A DNA stretch of 23,235 bases from Oscillospiraceae bacterium (GCA_031288675.1 JAITQY010000086.1:1-23235); one strand, 5' to 3'. Counted from the stretch's first letter, positions 15,635-21,728 are shown. Program-made: numbers and translations. The notes: generated by a model from the sequence alone, not told the origin.

Positions 15635-16033
15635 TTATCTTCTTCGTATAATATCCCGCCATGCAAAGTCTCCGCGTTCTAACCCGTGGATAAGCACCTC
15701 AGCGGTTGCGACGTTTGTGGCGAACGGTATGGAGTACTCGTCGCACATCTGTGAGATTTGCTGAAGGTCTTCCGAATATGAGAAGTTTTTGGGGTCAAGG
15801 AAAAACATTACAAGGTCAAGCTCGTTAAACGCGACCTGCGCCGCGACCTGTTCACGGCCGCCGAGCGTTCCGGATAACAGCAGACGGACGTCTAAGCCGG
15901 CGGCTTCGGCAATCGTCTTGCCGGTACGGCTTGTGGCGCACAGGTTATGCTGCGCAAGAATGGACTTGTACGCAATGCAGAATTGTGCCATAAGTTCTTT
16001 CTTGTTGTCGTGTGCCATCAGGGCGATATACAT
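15635..16033 (-). CDS. Methylglyoxal synthase-like protein (catalytic residues altered)
   Basis: A 132-aa MGS-fold protein: MYIALMAHDNKKELM, ATSRTGKTI, LLSGTLGGREQVAAQVAFNE, MFFLDPKN and SIPFATNVATAEVLIHG match MgsA in order. MgsA converts dihydroxyacetone phosphate to methylglyoxal. In E. coli the motif is GGDQQ with catalytic Asp71; here it reads GGREQ, and the PHDPD segment carrying His98 is replaced by YSED. The first Asp (AHD) and the phosphate-binding Thr/Ser-Gly regions remain. It may therefore be an inactive or repurposed relative, perhaps a small-molecule sensor. GGAGGT lies 7 bases before ATG. It follows the MinD-like gene by 31 bp, so they are probably co-transcribed. Confidence 0.8.
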   Translation of the reverse strand: MYIALMAHDNKKELMAQFCIAYKSILAQHNLCATSRTGKTIAEAAGLDVRLLLSGTLGGREQVAAQVAFNELDLVMFFLDPKNFSYSEDLQQISQMCDEYSIPFATNVATAEVLIHGLERGDFAWRDIIRRR

Positions 16034-16050
16034 TTACTTGACCTCCGTAA

Positions 16051-16078
16051 TTAGTAGTTAGGTATCAGGAGTTAGAGA
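16051..16078 (-). repeat. Heptad array between the MinD-like and MgsA-like genes
   Basis: Plus-strand units TTAGTAG, TTAGGTA, TCAGGAG and TTAGAGA. On the coding strand the array covers the last codons and stop of the MinD-like gene and leads into the GGAGGT site (16041-16046) of the next gene. Confidence 0.65.
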
Positions 16079-16784
16079 GCGGCGGTATGTTAGCGCATAT
16101 GCGTTCCGCGATTCGCCTGAACGCTTTTTGCGCGCCGCTTGGCGGATGCGAGGATCCGTACAGCGCGAGCGGAACGGATGACTCAAACGAATATTTCACG
16201 TTGATGTCCTCCGGTACCCATCCTATCAGCTTTGCGCCGACGCTGTCTATCGCGTCGTCAAGCGTCTGGCGGAACCGCCGTAAAATATCAGTATTTACTC
16301 GGTTGACGATCAGGTAAGGCTGCTCAATACCGGCGAACTCTTCCCGGATTTTTGCCGCCGCGCGGTACGCGGCTTCATCGGGAGTAACCACTAACACTAA
16401 CGCGTCAATAGGAATAGCGGAGTAATTTTCGTCGCCTGCTTGTCCGGCTGGGGCGTCTGCAAGAATGTAGTCCGCTCTCTTGCGCAGGTTGTCAAACAGT
16501 GCCTTGAAAATCTCAACAGGCGTGTCGCCGAGCTTCGCGAACCTTGCGCCGTCCGCGCCGGTCAGCAATGTCTCTGAAAGAGTCGCAAACCCGTTTGCCG
16601 CGTCGTTAAGGTTAACCACCGCGTCGTCCTGTAAGCCTAAAGCCAAATCAAGCGCGCCAAGCGGATCGGCGTCCACCCGAATCACACTGTGTCCGGATAA
16701 TGCCAGATAGGAGCCTATTGCGGCGGCGGCGGTCGTTTTTCCGGTTCCGCCTTTGCCCGAAGCAAACAAGATAACTTTACCCAA
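16065..16784 (-). CDS. MinD/ParA-family ATPase
   Basis: A 239-aa deviant Walker ATPase. The P-loop is SGKGGTGKTT (K11 and K16), followed by VDADPLGALDLALGL, ILADAPAGQ (Walker B) and PYLIVNRVNTD. This order is typical of MinD and related Mrp/ParA proteins that place division septa or other cargo. Pairing with an MgsA-like gene matches clostridial minD neighbourhoods. minC and minE are not visible. The C-terminus (QKAFRRIAERICANI) could form an amphipathic membrane-binding helix, but the usual MinD tail is not obvious. The start appears to be TTG at 16784, with AAAAGGA 10 bases upstream. The last three residues and stop are encoded in heptad sequence. Confidence 0.82.
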   Translation of the reverse strand: MGKVILFASGKGGTGKTTAAAAIGSYLALSGHSVIRVDADPLGALDLALGLQDDAVVNLNDAANGFATLSETLLTGADGARFAKLGDTPVEIFKALFDNLRKRADYILADAPAGQAGDENYSAIPIDALVLVVTPDEAAYRAAAKIREEFAGIEQPYLIVNRVNTDILRRFRQTLDDAIDSVGAKLIGWVPEDINVKYSFESSVPLALYGSSHPPSGAQKAFRRIAERICANIPPLSNS

Positions 16785-16809
16785 TGACAGTCATTCCTTT
16801 TCACCATTA

Positions 16810-16838
16810 AGTTTAACATACTCTATTGCCGTTGTCAA
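16810..16838 (-). promoter_or_regulatory. Promoter of the MinD-like / MgsA-like operon
   Basis: On the minus strand TTGACA (16838-16833), a 17-bp spacer ending in TGT, and TAAACT (16815-16810). The -10 is weaker than others in the window; the -35 is perfect. Confidence 0.7.
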
Positions 16839-16877
16839 GCATGATTTGTTGAAATTGACAAAGGATATATTCAGCGG

Positions 16878-16903
16878 CAGGGGCGTGTATTACCCGCCCC
16901 TGC
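16878..16903 (-). other. GC-rich hairpin downstream of the collagen-propeller gene
   Basis: GCAGGGGCG and CGCCCCTGC separated by 8 bases, 17 bp after the stop codon. It probably marks the transcript end, but no T-run follows. It resembles the hairpins at 7493 and 15593, which suggests a dispersed family. Confidence 0.6.
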
Positions 16904-16920
16904 AAAGTTCGCCTGATGCG

Positions 16921-17844
16921 CTATACGTCCACATGCGCTACGTCCCGAGTACATTTAGAACCGAATGCCTGCAATATATTGCCGTTTTTATCGGCGATAT
17001 ACGTGCCGTAATCCCCCGCGACGTAATAGTTGCCGGTAGAGGGGTTTATGTCGGCTCCGCCGGTCATCATCTGCCCCGCAGCATAAGAAGGCAGCGGGAC
17101 AGTATTGGATATGTCACCGTCAAGGGTTGCCTTCCAAAGAGCGTAATAGGTAGGGATGAGTATCTGATTGTTGACAGGATCCACCCACAGCGCTTTTGGA
17201 GTGCCGGGCTCGGGCAGAATTGATGTGTTTGTTAGGGTGTTGCTTGCTCCGTCAATCGTAAACAGCGCGCTGCGGCCGTTGCTTTGGTCACTTCCGGTGG
17301 CGTAAACAGTGTTGGTGTTTGGGTTCACGCCGATATTTGTAACATAATCCATACCGCTTATTGTATTTGTGACGGTGTTTGTGGTGCCGTCTACCACCGA
17401 GATTTGACCGTTGCTATAATCGGCGATATATATTTGATTTGTAACGGGATTTACGGCTACAGCGGAAGTGCCGGATGGGGTAGACGGCAGTCCCGTCGCA
17501 GGTATTGTGCCGACGTTGACACTGCCCGTTTTCTTGCCTGTGGTTGCGTCGTAAATGTCTATTGTGTTGTCACAGGTGTTTACTGTATACGCTCTGGCGT
17601 TAGAGGGTTCGTTGTTGGCGGGTATGCCGCCTCCGCCAGCCGGCCCTGTCGGACCAGGTGTACCAGGAATACCGGGAACTCCCTGCGGTCCTGGAGGTCC
17701 CGGAGGTCCGGCGGGACCGGGACGACCGGCAGGTTCGGGTGATCCGGGACGCCCTGCGCTTCCTCCGTTACAGCCGCAGTTAGGGCAGCCGCAATTTTGG
17801 TTTGCCGGACGGTAGCAATTGTATGATGGCGAAATATAACTCAT
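16921..17844 (-). CDS. Collagen-like stalk fused to YVTN-type beta-propeller
   Basis: A 307-aa protein in three parts. Residues about 1-30 are rich in Tyr, Asn and Cys (NCYRPANQNCGCPNCGCNGG). Residues about 31-73 are G-x-y triplets rich in proline (GPPGPPGPQGVPGIPGTPGP), with one triplet where Gly is replaced by Glu. The remainder is a chain of propeller repeats such as AVNPVTNQIYIADYSNGQI and TNIGVNPNTNTVYATGSD. No signal peptide or anchor is visible. This resembles spore-surface collagen proteins of the BclA type, which also lack classical export signals, so an exosporium or spore-coat role is possible; the family evidence gives only a surface fibre with a binding head. A GGAG site lies rather far (12 bases) before ATG. 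Confidence 0.85.
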   Translation of the reverse strand: MSYISPSYNCYRPANQNCGCPNCGCNGGSAGRPGSPEPAGRPGPAGPPGPPGPQGVPGIPGTPGPTGPAGGGGIPANNEPSNARAYTVNTCDNTIDIYDATTGKKTGSVNVGTIPATGLPSTPSGTSAVAVNPVTNQIYIADYSNGQISVVDGTTNTVTNTISGMDYVTNIGVNPNTNTVYATGSDQSNGRSALFTIDGASNTLTNTSILPEPGTPKALWVDPVNNQILIPTYYALWKATLDGDISNTVPLPSYAAGQMMTGGADINPSTGNYYVAGDYGTYIADKNGNILQAFGSKCTRDVAHVDV

Positions 17845-17880
17845 AATTTATTTGCGCTCCTTTTTTTGAAGATTTCGAGC

Positions 17881-17901
17881 CATACTATGACGGATAGTAT
17901 G
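17881..17901. promoter_or_regulatory. 8-bp palindrome upstream of the collagen-propeller gene
   Basis: CATACTAT and ATAGTATG flank a 5-base centre. It may be an operator or a small hairpin, and its promoter-distal arm coincides with the sigma-K-like -10 (17894-17901). Confidence 0.55.
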
Positions 17902-17920
17902 CGTTTGACACAGTATTGTG
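17894..17920 (-). promoter_or_regulatory. Possible sporulation (sigma-K-like) promoter of the collagen-propeller gene
   Basis: On the minus strand CACA (17920-17917) contains AC followed after 16 bp by CATACTAT (17901-17894). This fits the AC / CATAnnnT pattern of Bacillus sigma-K promoters. No housekeeping TTGACA-TATAAT pair is seen for this gene. Short degenerate motifs match by chance, so this is a suggestion. Confidence 0.3.
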
Positions 17921-17999
17921 AAAAAAATTTTTGATAAACATTGAAAGATGTTGATGTGCGCGGCTGCGTTGATGAGAGAAAAAATATTAATTTGGGGTA

Positions 18000-18028
18000 T
18001 TGACAAATGGGTGCGGAGGTGTTATACT
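18000..18028 (+). promoter_or_regulatory. Promoter of tRNA-Pro
   Basis: TTGACA (18000-18005), 17-bp spacer, TATACT (18023-18028). The expected start is about 12 bases before the tRNA, the same geometry as the tRNA cluster promoter at 21219. Confidence 0.88.
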
Positions 18029-18046
18029 GCTTTAGTCCGTTAAGGG

Positions 18047-18123
18047 CGGGGTGTGGCGAAGTTTGGTATCGCGCATGGTTCGGGACCATGAGGCCGTGGG
18101 TTCAAGTCCCACCACTCCGACCA
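18047..18123 (+). tRNA. tRNA-Pro (anticodon CGG)
   Basis: A 77-nt cloverleaf with CCA encoded. Acceptor CGGGGTG pairs with CACTCCG (one G-U); the anticodon stem CATGG/CCATG encloses TTCGGGA, giving anticodon CGG; the T arm contains GTGGGTTCAAGTCCCAC. Confidence 0.95.
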
Positions 18124-18140
18124 GCCGTAAGTCGCGGCAC

Positions 18141-18172
18141 ACAGCCGTTCTCTATAATGATGAGACGGCTGT
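18141..18172 (+). terminator. Hairpin downstream of tRNA-Pro
   Basis: ACAGCCG pairs with CGGCTGT, and an inner TCTC/GAGA extends the stem with one bulge. It is followed by TAATT, a weak T-tract. It is probably the 3' end of the tRNA-Pro transcript, with some read-through into rpmE possible. Confidence 0.55.
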
Positions 18173-18243
18173 TAATTGACAAAGTACAGTTTCCGTAAGC
18201 CGGAAGCGAAGAACTCTACGCGCAGAGAAGGAAGGTTAAAGCA

Positions 18244-18447
18244 ATGAAAAACGCAATTCACCCGAACTACAAGCCCACCACTATCACGTGCGCTTGCGGC
18301 GAGGTGATTCACACGTCTTCGACGAAAGAGAACATTAAGGTAGAAATTTGCAGTAAGTGCCATCCGTTCTTTACAGGCAAGCAGAAGCTTGTTGATACAG
18401 GCGGACGAGTTGACAGGTTCAACAGGCGCTTCGGCATGACGAAGTAA
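18244..18447 (+). CDS. rpmE: 50S ribosomal protein L31
   Basis: A 67-aa protein, MKNAIHPNYKPTTITCACGE..., with HPFFTGKQKLVDTGGRVDRF, the L31 signature. Four cysteines (C16, C18, C37, C40) mark the zinc-binding form. It belongs to the large ribosomal subunit, where it bridges the subunits. The ATG follows AGGAAGG by 8 bases. It lies 120 bp after tRNA-Pro on the same strand; no separate -10 element is obvious, although a TTGACA occurs at 18176. L31 forms with cysteines serve as zinc reserves in some bacteria; no cysteine-free paralogue is in the window. Confidence 0.97.
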   Translation: MKNAIHPNYKPTTITCACGEVIHTSSTKENIKVEICSKCHPFFTGKQKLVDTGGRVDRFNRRFGMTK

Positions 18448-18524
18448 GCAGTTTCGGTCTATGGTCTTACGGTTACGCTGTAGCCGGATTTACCGAAGAT
18501 TGAAGACTGTATAGAGGTAAAAAT

Positions 18525-19637
18525 ATTAAGACCGGCAACAAAATAGGCGGCGTAGAGAACGCTGCGGAAAAAGCAATTTTAGTAGGGCTGAGTTCACCCG
18601 CGCTTCCTGTTGAGGACAGAGCGGACGAGCGCAGCCTTGAAGAGTTAGGCGCGCTTTTGGAAACCGCCGGAGGCGTTTCGGCAGGCGTAACCTTACAGAA
18701 GCGCGAGAAGCCTGATCCGGGTACGTTTATCGGCACGGGCAAGGTAGAAGAGCTTGCGGAAATCCTGAAAGCCAACGAATGTTCGCTGGCGCTGTTCGAC
18801 AACGCGCTTAGTCCGGCGCAGCAGAGAAATCTTGAGGACGCGCTCGGCGTGCGTGTAATGGACAGAGCGGGAATAATTCTTGATATTTTCGCGAAGCGGG
18901 CGCAGACAAAAGAGGGACGCTTACAGGTGGAACTGGCGCAGTACGAATACCTTCTGCCGCGTCTGACGCGGATGTGGACTCACCTTGTGCGGCAGACTGC
19001 AAGCGGAGCGTCGCGAATCGGAACGCGCGGTCCGGGCGAGACCCAGCTTGAGACTGACCGGCGGCATATCCGCGACAAGATAACGCGCCTGCGCGGCGAG
19101 TTGGATAAAGTGCGGAGCGTCCGTGCCACTCAGCGGCGATTGCGCGGAAAAAACGAAGTAAAGACGGTTGCACTTGTTGGATACACTAACGCCGGAAAAT
19201 CGACATTGCTTAATAAACTTACCGGCGCGGGGATTCAGGCGAAAAACCGGCTGTTCGACACACTGGATACGACTACGCGGCGGCTGCGTCTGCCTGACGG
19301 CAGGGAAGTTCTGCTGTCTGACACGGTAGGCTTTATCCGCAAACTGCCTCACCAGCTCGTTGCGGCTTTCAAGGCGACTTTGGAAGAACTGACGTTTACG
19401 GATTTGATACTTCACATCGTAGACGTAAGCAATGAAGATTGGGAGCATCAGGCGGAGGTGTGCGAGAAACTTATCAATGAACTGGGCGCAAGCGGAACTC
19501 CGCAAATACTCGTGTATAATAAGTGCGACGCCGCTCCGGAAAACGTCACTTCCGGCGGTTCAGAGAGCGTAAATATTTCCGCTAAAACCGGAGAGGGACT
19601 GGACGCTCTGCTGACGAAGATAGCGGAAACGATTTGA
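18525..19637 (+). CDS. hflX: GTPase HflX (apparent AUU start)
   Basis: A ribosome-associated GTPase of about 370 aa that splits stalled ribosomes. The N-terminal domain reads AAEKAILVGLSSPALPVED, PDPGTFIGTGKVEELAEIL and ALSPAQQRNLEDALGVRVMD. The linker has TRLTRMWTHL and IGTRGPGETQLETDRR. The G domain has G1 GYTNAGKST (about residue 219), G3 DTVGF, G4 NKCD and G5 SAKTGEG. The frame is open from a TGA at 18501, yet the first TTG (18657) lies well inside conserved sequence and no ATG or GTG precedes it. ATT at 18525, with GAGGT 6 bases upstream, is the best start; CTG at 18507 or 18588 are alternatives, as is a sequence error. The IMPACT gene follows 7 bp later. Confidence 0.88.
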   Translation: MKTGNKIGGVENAAEKAILVGLSSPALPVEDRADERSLEELGALLETAGGVSAGVTLQKREKPDPGTFIGTGKVEELAEILKANECSLALFDNALSPAQQRNLEDALGVRVMDRAGIILDIFAKRAQTKEGRLQVELAQYEYLLPRLTRMWTHLVRQTASGASRIGTRGPGETQLETDRRHIRDKITRLRGELDKVRSVRATQRRLRGKNEVKTVALVGYTNAGKSTLLNKLTGAGIQAKNRLFDTLDTTTRRLRLPDGREVLLSDTVGFIRKLPHQLVAAFKATLEELTFTDLILHIVDVSNEDWEHQAEVCEKLINELGASGTPQILVYNKCDAAPENVTSGGSESVNISAKTGEGLDALLTKIAETI

Positions 19638-19644
19638 CGCGGCG

Positions 19645-20019
19645 ATGACGAAGTTTTTAGCCGAAGCGGAAATAAAGGTGAAGCGCTCCAGATTTCTGGG
19701 GCGTGTTTGGCATTGTGAGAGCGAATCGGAAGCGTACGGGCTGGTTCAGGCAACGAAGAAAGAGTTCCGCAACGCTACTCACTGGGTGTATGCTTACGCG
19801 TTAGACGGAGGAGTATTTCGGGCGAACGATAACGGCGAACCGCCGGGTACCGCCGGGATTCCCGTACTTAACGCGCTGAGAAGCTCCGGACTGAATAATG
19901 CGGTATGTATAGTAACGCGGTGGTTCGGCGGCACGAAGCTCGGTGTAGACGGTTTGCGTCAGGCATACCGCGAATGCGCGGAAACGGTGTGCGGCGCGAT
20001 AAACGCGGAGCGAGAATGA
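19645..20019 (+). CDS. IMPACT / YigZ family protein, short form
   Basis: A 124-aa protein with the IMPACT (UPF0029) domain core: KVKRSRFLGRVWHCESESEA, ATHWVYAYAL, NDNGEPPGTAGIPVLNAL and CIVTRWFGGTKLGVDGLRQAY. YigZ/YvyE proteins are usually about 200-215 aa with a second C-terminal DUF1949 domain, which is absent here; the frame ends cleanly at TGA. The role of bacterial members is unclear (translation- or stress-related by analogy with eukaryotic IMPACT). It starts 7 bp after hflX, so it is probably co-transcribed, and it ends 15 bp from the convergent DUF1848 gene. Confidence 0.88.
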   Translation: MTKFLAEAEIKVKRSRFLGRVWHCESESEAYGLVQATKKEFRNATHWVYAYALDGGVFRANDNGEPPGTAGIPVLNALRSSGLNNAVCIVTRWFGGTKLGVDGLRQAYRECAETVCGAINAERE

Positions 20020-20034
20020 GCTGCAGCAGGTAAT

Positions 20035-20943
20035 TTATAACTCCGATTGTGAGGTTCTGTAACTAATTGCATTCCGCTCTTTGACTGTATCGCCGTCTCG
20101 CAATACGCCGGTCAATAACGGGGAATTAACATTGTGAGCGGCTGATTTTGCGGCAACAGCCGCGTCGCTGTGATTGGCATAACAATAGCGGCATCCGTGC
20201 AGACAAGTGGCGTATTCTCCTATATCTGCGCTTGCGGAACAGTTACAGCCATCGCGCTGATTCTTGTCGCGAGGTATGTTTAATCCAAAAACCGTCCCGT
20301 CTATGCACGAAGCATGAGAGATACCAATCGCAAGTACATCACTGTCACAGCAAGCATACAACTCCAATCCATGTGACTGCGCTATTTTGAGAAACTCTGC
20401 GGCGAGCCGCATCTGTTCGTTGCGGTCGTTATGCGCCTGTAGCATCGCAATATTATGTGTAATACTTCTGTATACAACCATAAAGCTGATAGTTACGCGC
20501 CTAACGTATCCTTGTAACTCCGCGCATAGCTGTGTAAATGCGCGTATATGGTAAGCGAAATTATAACGCTCCGACAGGAAAACCGGATCATATCTCCAGC
20601 TTATCCGTTCAGCCCCGATTAAATTTGAGAGCTGTTTGAACGCTGGTATTATTACTTTGTGCTTATCCGGTATATGAGGCTCAACATCTGTGTCGTATGG
20701 AGTAATGGTAAATTGAAAAGCATACTCAAAATTACACAGCTCGTTCAAACGTGATAACATTGGGGTCGGATTTTTTGTCCAAAATATTATTCCGTCTGTA
20801 ACATCCGGCGTAAGCGGTATTTTGCTTACCTGACTTGGGTTCATAGGATTGCGCGCTAATGAATAACCCTCTGATAAGCGGTTGAAGAACCATTCGCTGT
20901 AAAATGCCGGAATGTCTGTGCGCCGCGAAGCGGAAATCAACAT
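20035..20943 (-). CDS. DUF1848 family protein
   Basis: Starts MLISASRRTDIPAFYSEWFF, the DUF1848 hallmark, and contains NPSQVSKIPL, GIIFWTKNPTPML, FQFTITPY, ISWRYDPVFLS and a cysteine-rich C-terminal part ending ATCLHGCRYCYANHS. The conserved cysteines (CNCS, then CLHGCRYC) suggest an iron-sulfur cluster, and the family is thought to be radical-SAM related; substrate unknown. About 302 aa, near family length. ATG at 20943 is preferred: it matches the family N-terminus and AGGAG is 11 bases upstream. An ATG three codons earlier (20952) sits only 2 bases from that site. The promoter carries a palindrome and the shared 22-bp element. Confidence 0.88.
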   Translation of the reverse strand: MLISASRRTDIPAFYSEWFFNRLSEGYSLARNPMNPSQVSKIPLTPDVTDGIIFWTKNPTPMLSRLNELCNFEYAFQFTITPYDTDVEPHIPDKHKVIIPAFKQLSNLIGAERISWRYDPVFLSERYNFAYHIRAFTQLCAELQGYVRRVTISFMVVYRSITHNIAMLQAHNDRNEQMRLAAEFLKIAQSHGLELYACCDSDVLAIGISHASCIDGTVFGLNIPRDKNQRDGCNCSASADIGEYATCLHGCRYCYANHSDAAVAAKSAAHNVNSPLLTGVLRDGDTVKERNAISYRTSQSEL

Positions 20944-20974
20944 GCGTGCCATTTCTCCTAATCATTAGTATAGT

Positions 20975-21005
20975 TTTTTGTGCTATAAGTATTATAACAC
21001 AAAAA
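20975..21005. promoter_or_regulatory. Palindromic operator-like site over the -10 of the DUF1848 promoter
   Basis: Arms TTTTTGTGCTATAA (20975-20988) and TTATAACACAAAAA (20992-21005) are inverted repeats matching at 13 of 14 positions around a 3-base centre. The site covers the -10 hexamer and the expected start point, where a repressor would block transcription. Confidence 0.65.
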
Positions 21006-21019
21006 GGCGCATTTGTCAA
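20991..21019 (-). promoter_or_regulatory. Consensus sigma-A promoter of the DUF1848 gene
   Basis: On the minus strand TTGACA (21019-21014), 17-bp spacer, TATAAT (20996-20991). It shares TTGACAAAT, the -10 and the upstream 22-bp element with the promoter at 7252-7280. Confidence 0.9.
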
Positions 21020-21035
21020 GAGGGTAAATTCGCAC

Positions 21036-21057
21036 AATCGTAAATAATTTGTGAACA
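21036..21057 (-). promoter_or_regulatory. 22-bp conserved upstream element, copy 2
   Basis: The reverse complement of this stretch equals 7214-7235 exactly. It lies 16 bp upstream of the -35 box, as does copy 1. Confidence 0.75.
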
Positions 21058-21218
21058 ACACGGAAATTAAACTTACAGGGACATTAGATTATCATTCCTG
21101 CAAGCTGTTACTATCGGTCGAGGGGTCAAGATCAATCCACAGAGCAATGACGTCCGCAGGGCTTTTTTGACTGTCTTATGACAGCGGAATAAAATTTTCC
21201 TGAACGGTGAAAAAAGTA
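21058..21218 (+). other. Spacer between DUF1848 promoter and tRNA cluster; possible small RNA end
   Basis: No protein-coding gene is supported. CCTGC (21097-21101) can pair with GCAGG (21156-21160), which is followed by GCTTTTTTG, so a transcript could end near 21168. A small hairpin CTGTC-ttat-GACAG follows. I see no convincing promoter and recognise no known RNA family. Confidence 0.3.
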
Positions 21219-21247
21219 TTGACAACTGTAGAAAGGCGTGTTATACT
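21219..21247 (+). promoter_or_regulatory. Promoter of the five-tRNA cluster
   Basis: TTGACA (21219-21224), 17-bp spacer, TATACT (21242-21247). The expected start is about 12 bases before tRNA-Gly. Confidence 0.88.
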
Positions 21248-21265
21248 ATTTCCACTTGTGGAGTT

Positions 21266-21339
21266 GCGGGTGTAGTTCAATGGTAGAATCCCAGCCTTCC
21301 AAGCTGGTCGTGTGGGTTCGATTCCCATCACCCGCTCCA
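21266..21339 (+). tRNA. tRNA-Gly (anticodon TCC)
   Basis: 74 nt with CCA encoded. Acceptor GCGGGTG pairs with CACCCGC; the anticodon stem CCAGC/GCTGG encloses CTTCCAA, giving anticodon TCC; the T arm is TGGGTTCGATTCCCA. Confidence 0.96.
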
Positions 21340-21348
21340 CTTCAACAG

Positions 21349-21411
21349 ACAGCGGAACGTGTACGGCATAAAGTTACGCGGTTGCGTGAAGGAGCCGGAA
21401 CTCTCCGCTGT
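21349..21411 (+). other. Inverted repeat between tRNA-Gly and tRNA-His
   Basis: ACAGCGGA (21349-21356) and TCCGCTGT (21404-21411) are perfect 8-bp arms enclosing an inner ACGC-ggtt-GCGT hairpin, followed by TTAATC. It may be a processing or attenuation structure in the tRNA precursor. Confidence 0.5.
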
Positions 21412-21424
21412 TTAATCTCCGGAT

Positions 21425-21502
21425 GGTGGGTGTAGCTCAGGTGGTTAGAGCGCCAGGTTGTGGCCCTGGAGGCCGTCGGTTCAAGTCCGATCATCCACCC
21501 CA
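21425..21502 (+). tRNA. tRNA-His (anticodon GTG)
   Basis: 78 nt including the G at position -1 opposite C73, the histidine identity pair, and CCA encoded. Anticodon stem CCAGG/CCTGG encloses TTGTGGC, giving anticodon GTG. Confidence 0.96.
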
Positions 21503-21526
21503 GTAATAATGAGTGCAAGTTTATGA

Positions 21527-21602
21527 GCGCCTGTAGCTCAGGGGATAGAGCAACTGCCTTCTAAGCCGTTGGTCGGGGGTTCGAATCCCTCCAGGCGTGC
21601 CA
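21527..21602 (+). tRNA. tRNA-Arg (anticodon TCT)
   Basis: 76 nt with CCA encoded. The anticodon loop CTTCTAA gives TCT. Acceptor GCGCCTG against CAGGCGT ends in a G1-U72 wobble, and the anticodon stem ACTGC/GCCGT has a U29-C41 mismatch. The other arms are regular, so the gene is probably functional but slightly unusual. Confidence 0.92.
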
Positions 21603-21653
21603 GCACCGGAGCGGATCACGCTGAAACCCGCAGATTTGAAATCCCAAGCGCAT

Positions 21654-21728
21654 TGGGCTGTCGCCAAGTGGTAAGGCACCAGACTTTGACTCTGGCATCC
21701 GCAAGTTCGAGTCTTGCCAGCCCAGCCA
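21654..21728 (+). tRNA. tRNA-Gln (anticodon TTG)
   Basis: 75 nt with CCA encoded. Acceptor TGGGCTG pairs with CAGCCCA; the anticodon stem CCAGA/TCTGG encloses CTTTGAC, giving anticodon TTG. Confidence 0.96.

Noticed and set aside
18153..18181. TATAAT at 18153 and TTGACA at 18176 as an rpmE promoter
   Set aside because: They are in the wrong order, and neither has a partner at 17 bp; the TATAAT lies in a hairpin loop.
19645..20019. Frameshifted full-length YigZ
   Set aside because: Only 15 bp follow before the convergent gene, and no DUF1949 sequence is present, so it is a short form rather than a frameshift.
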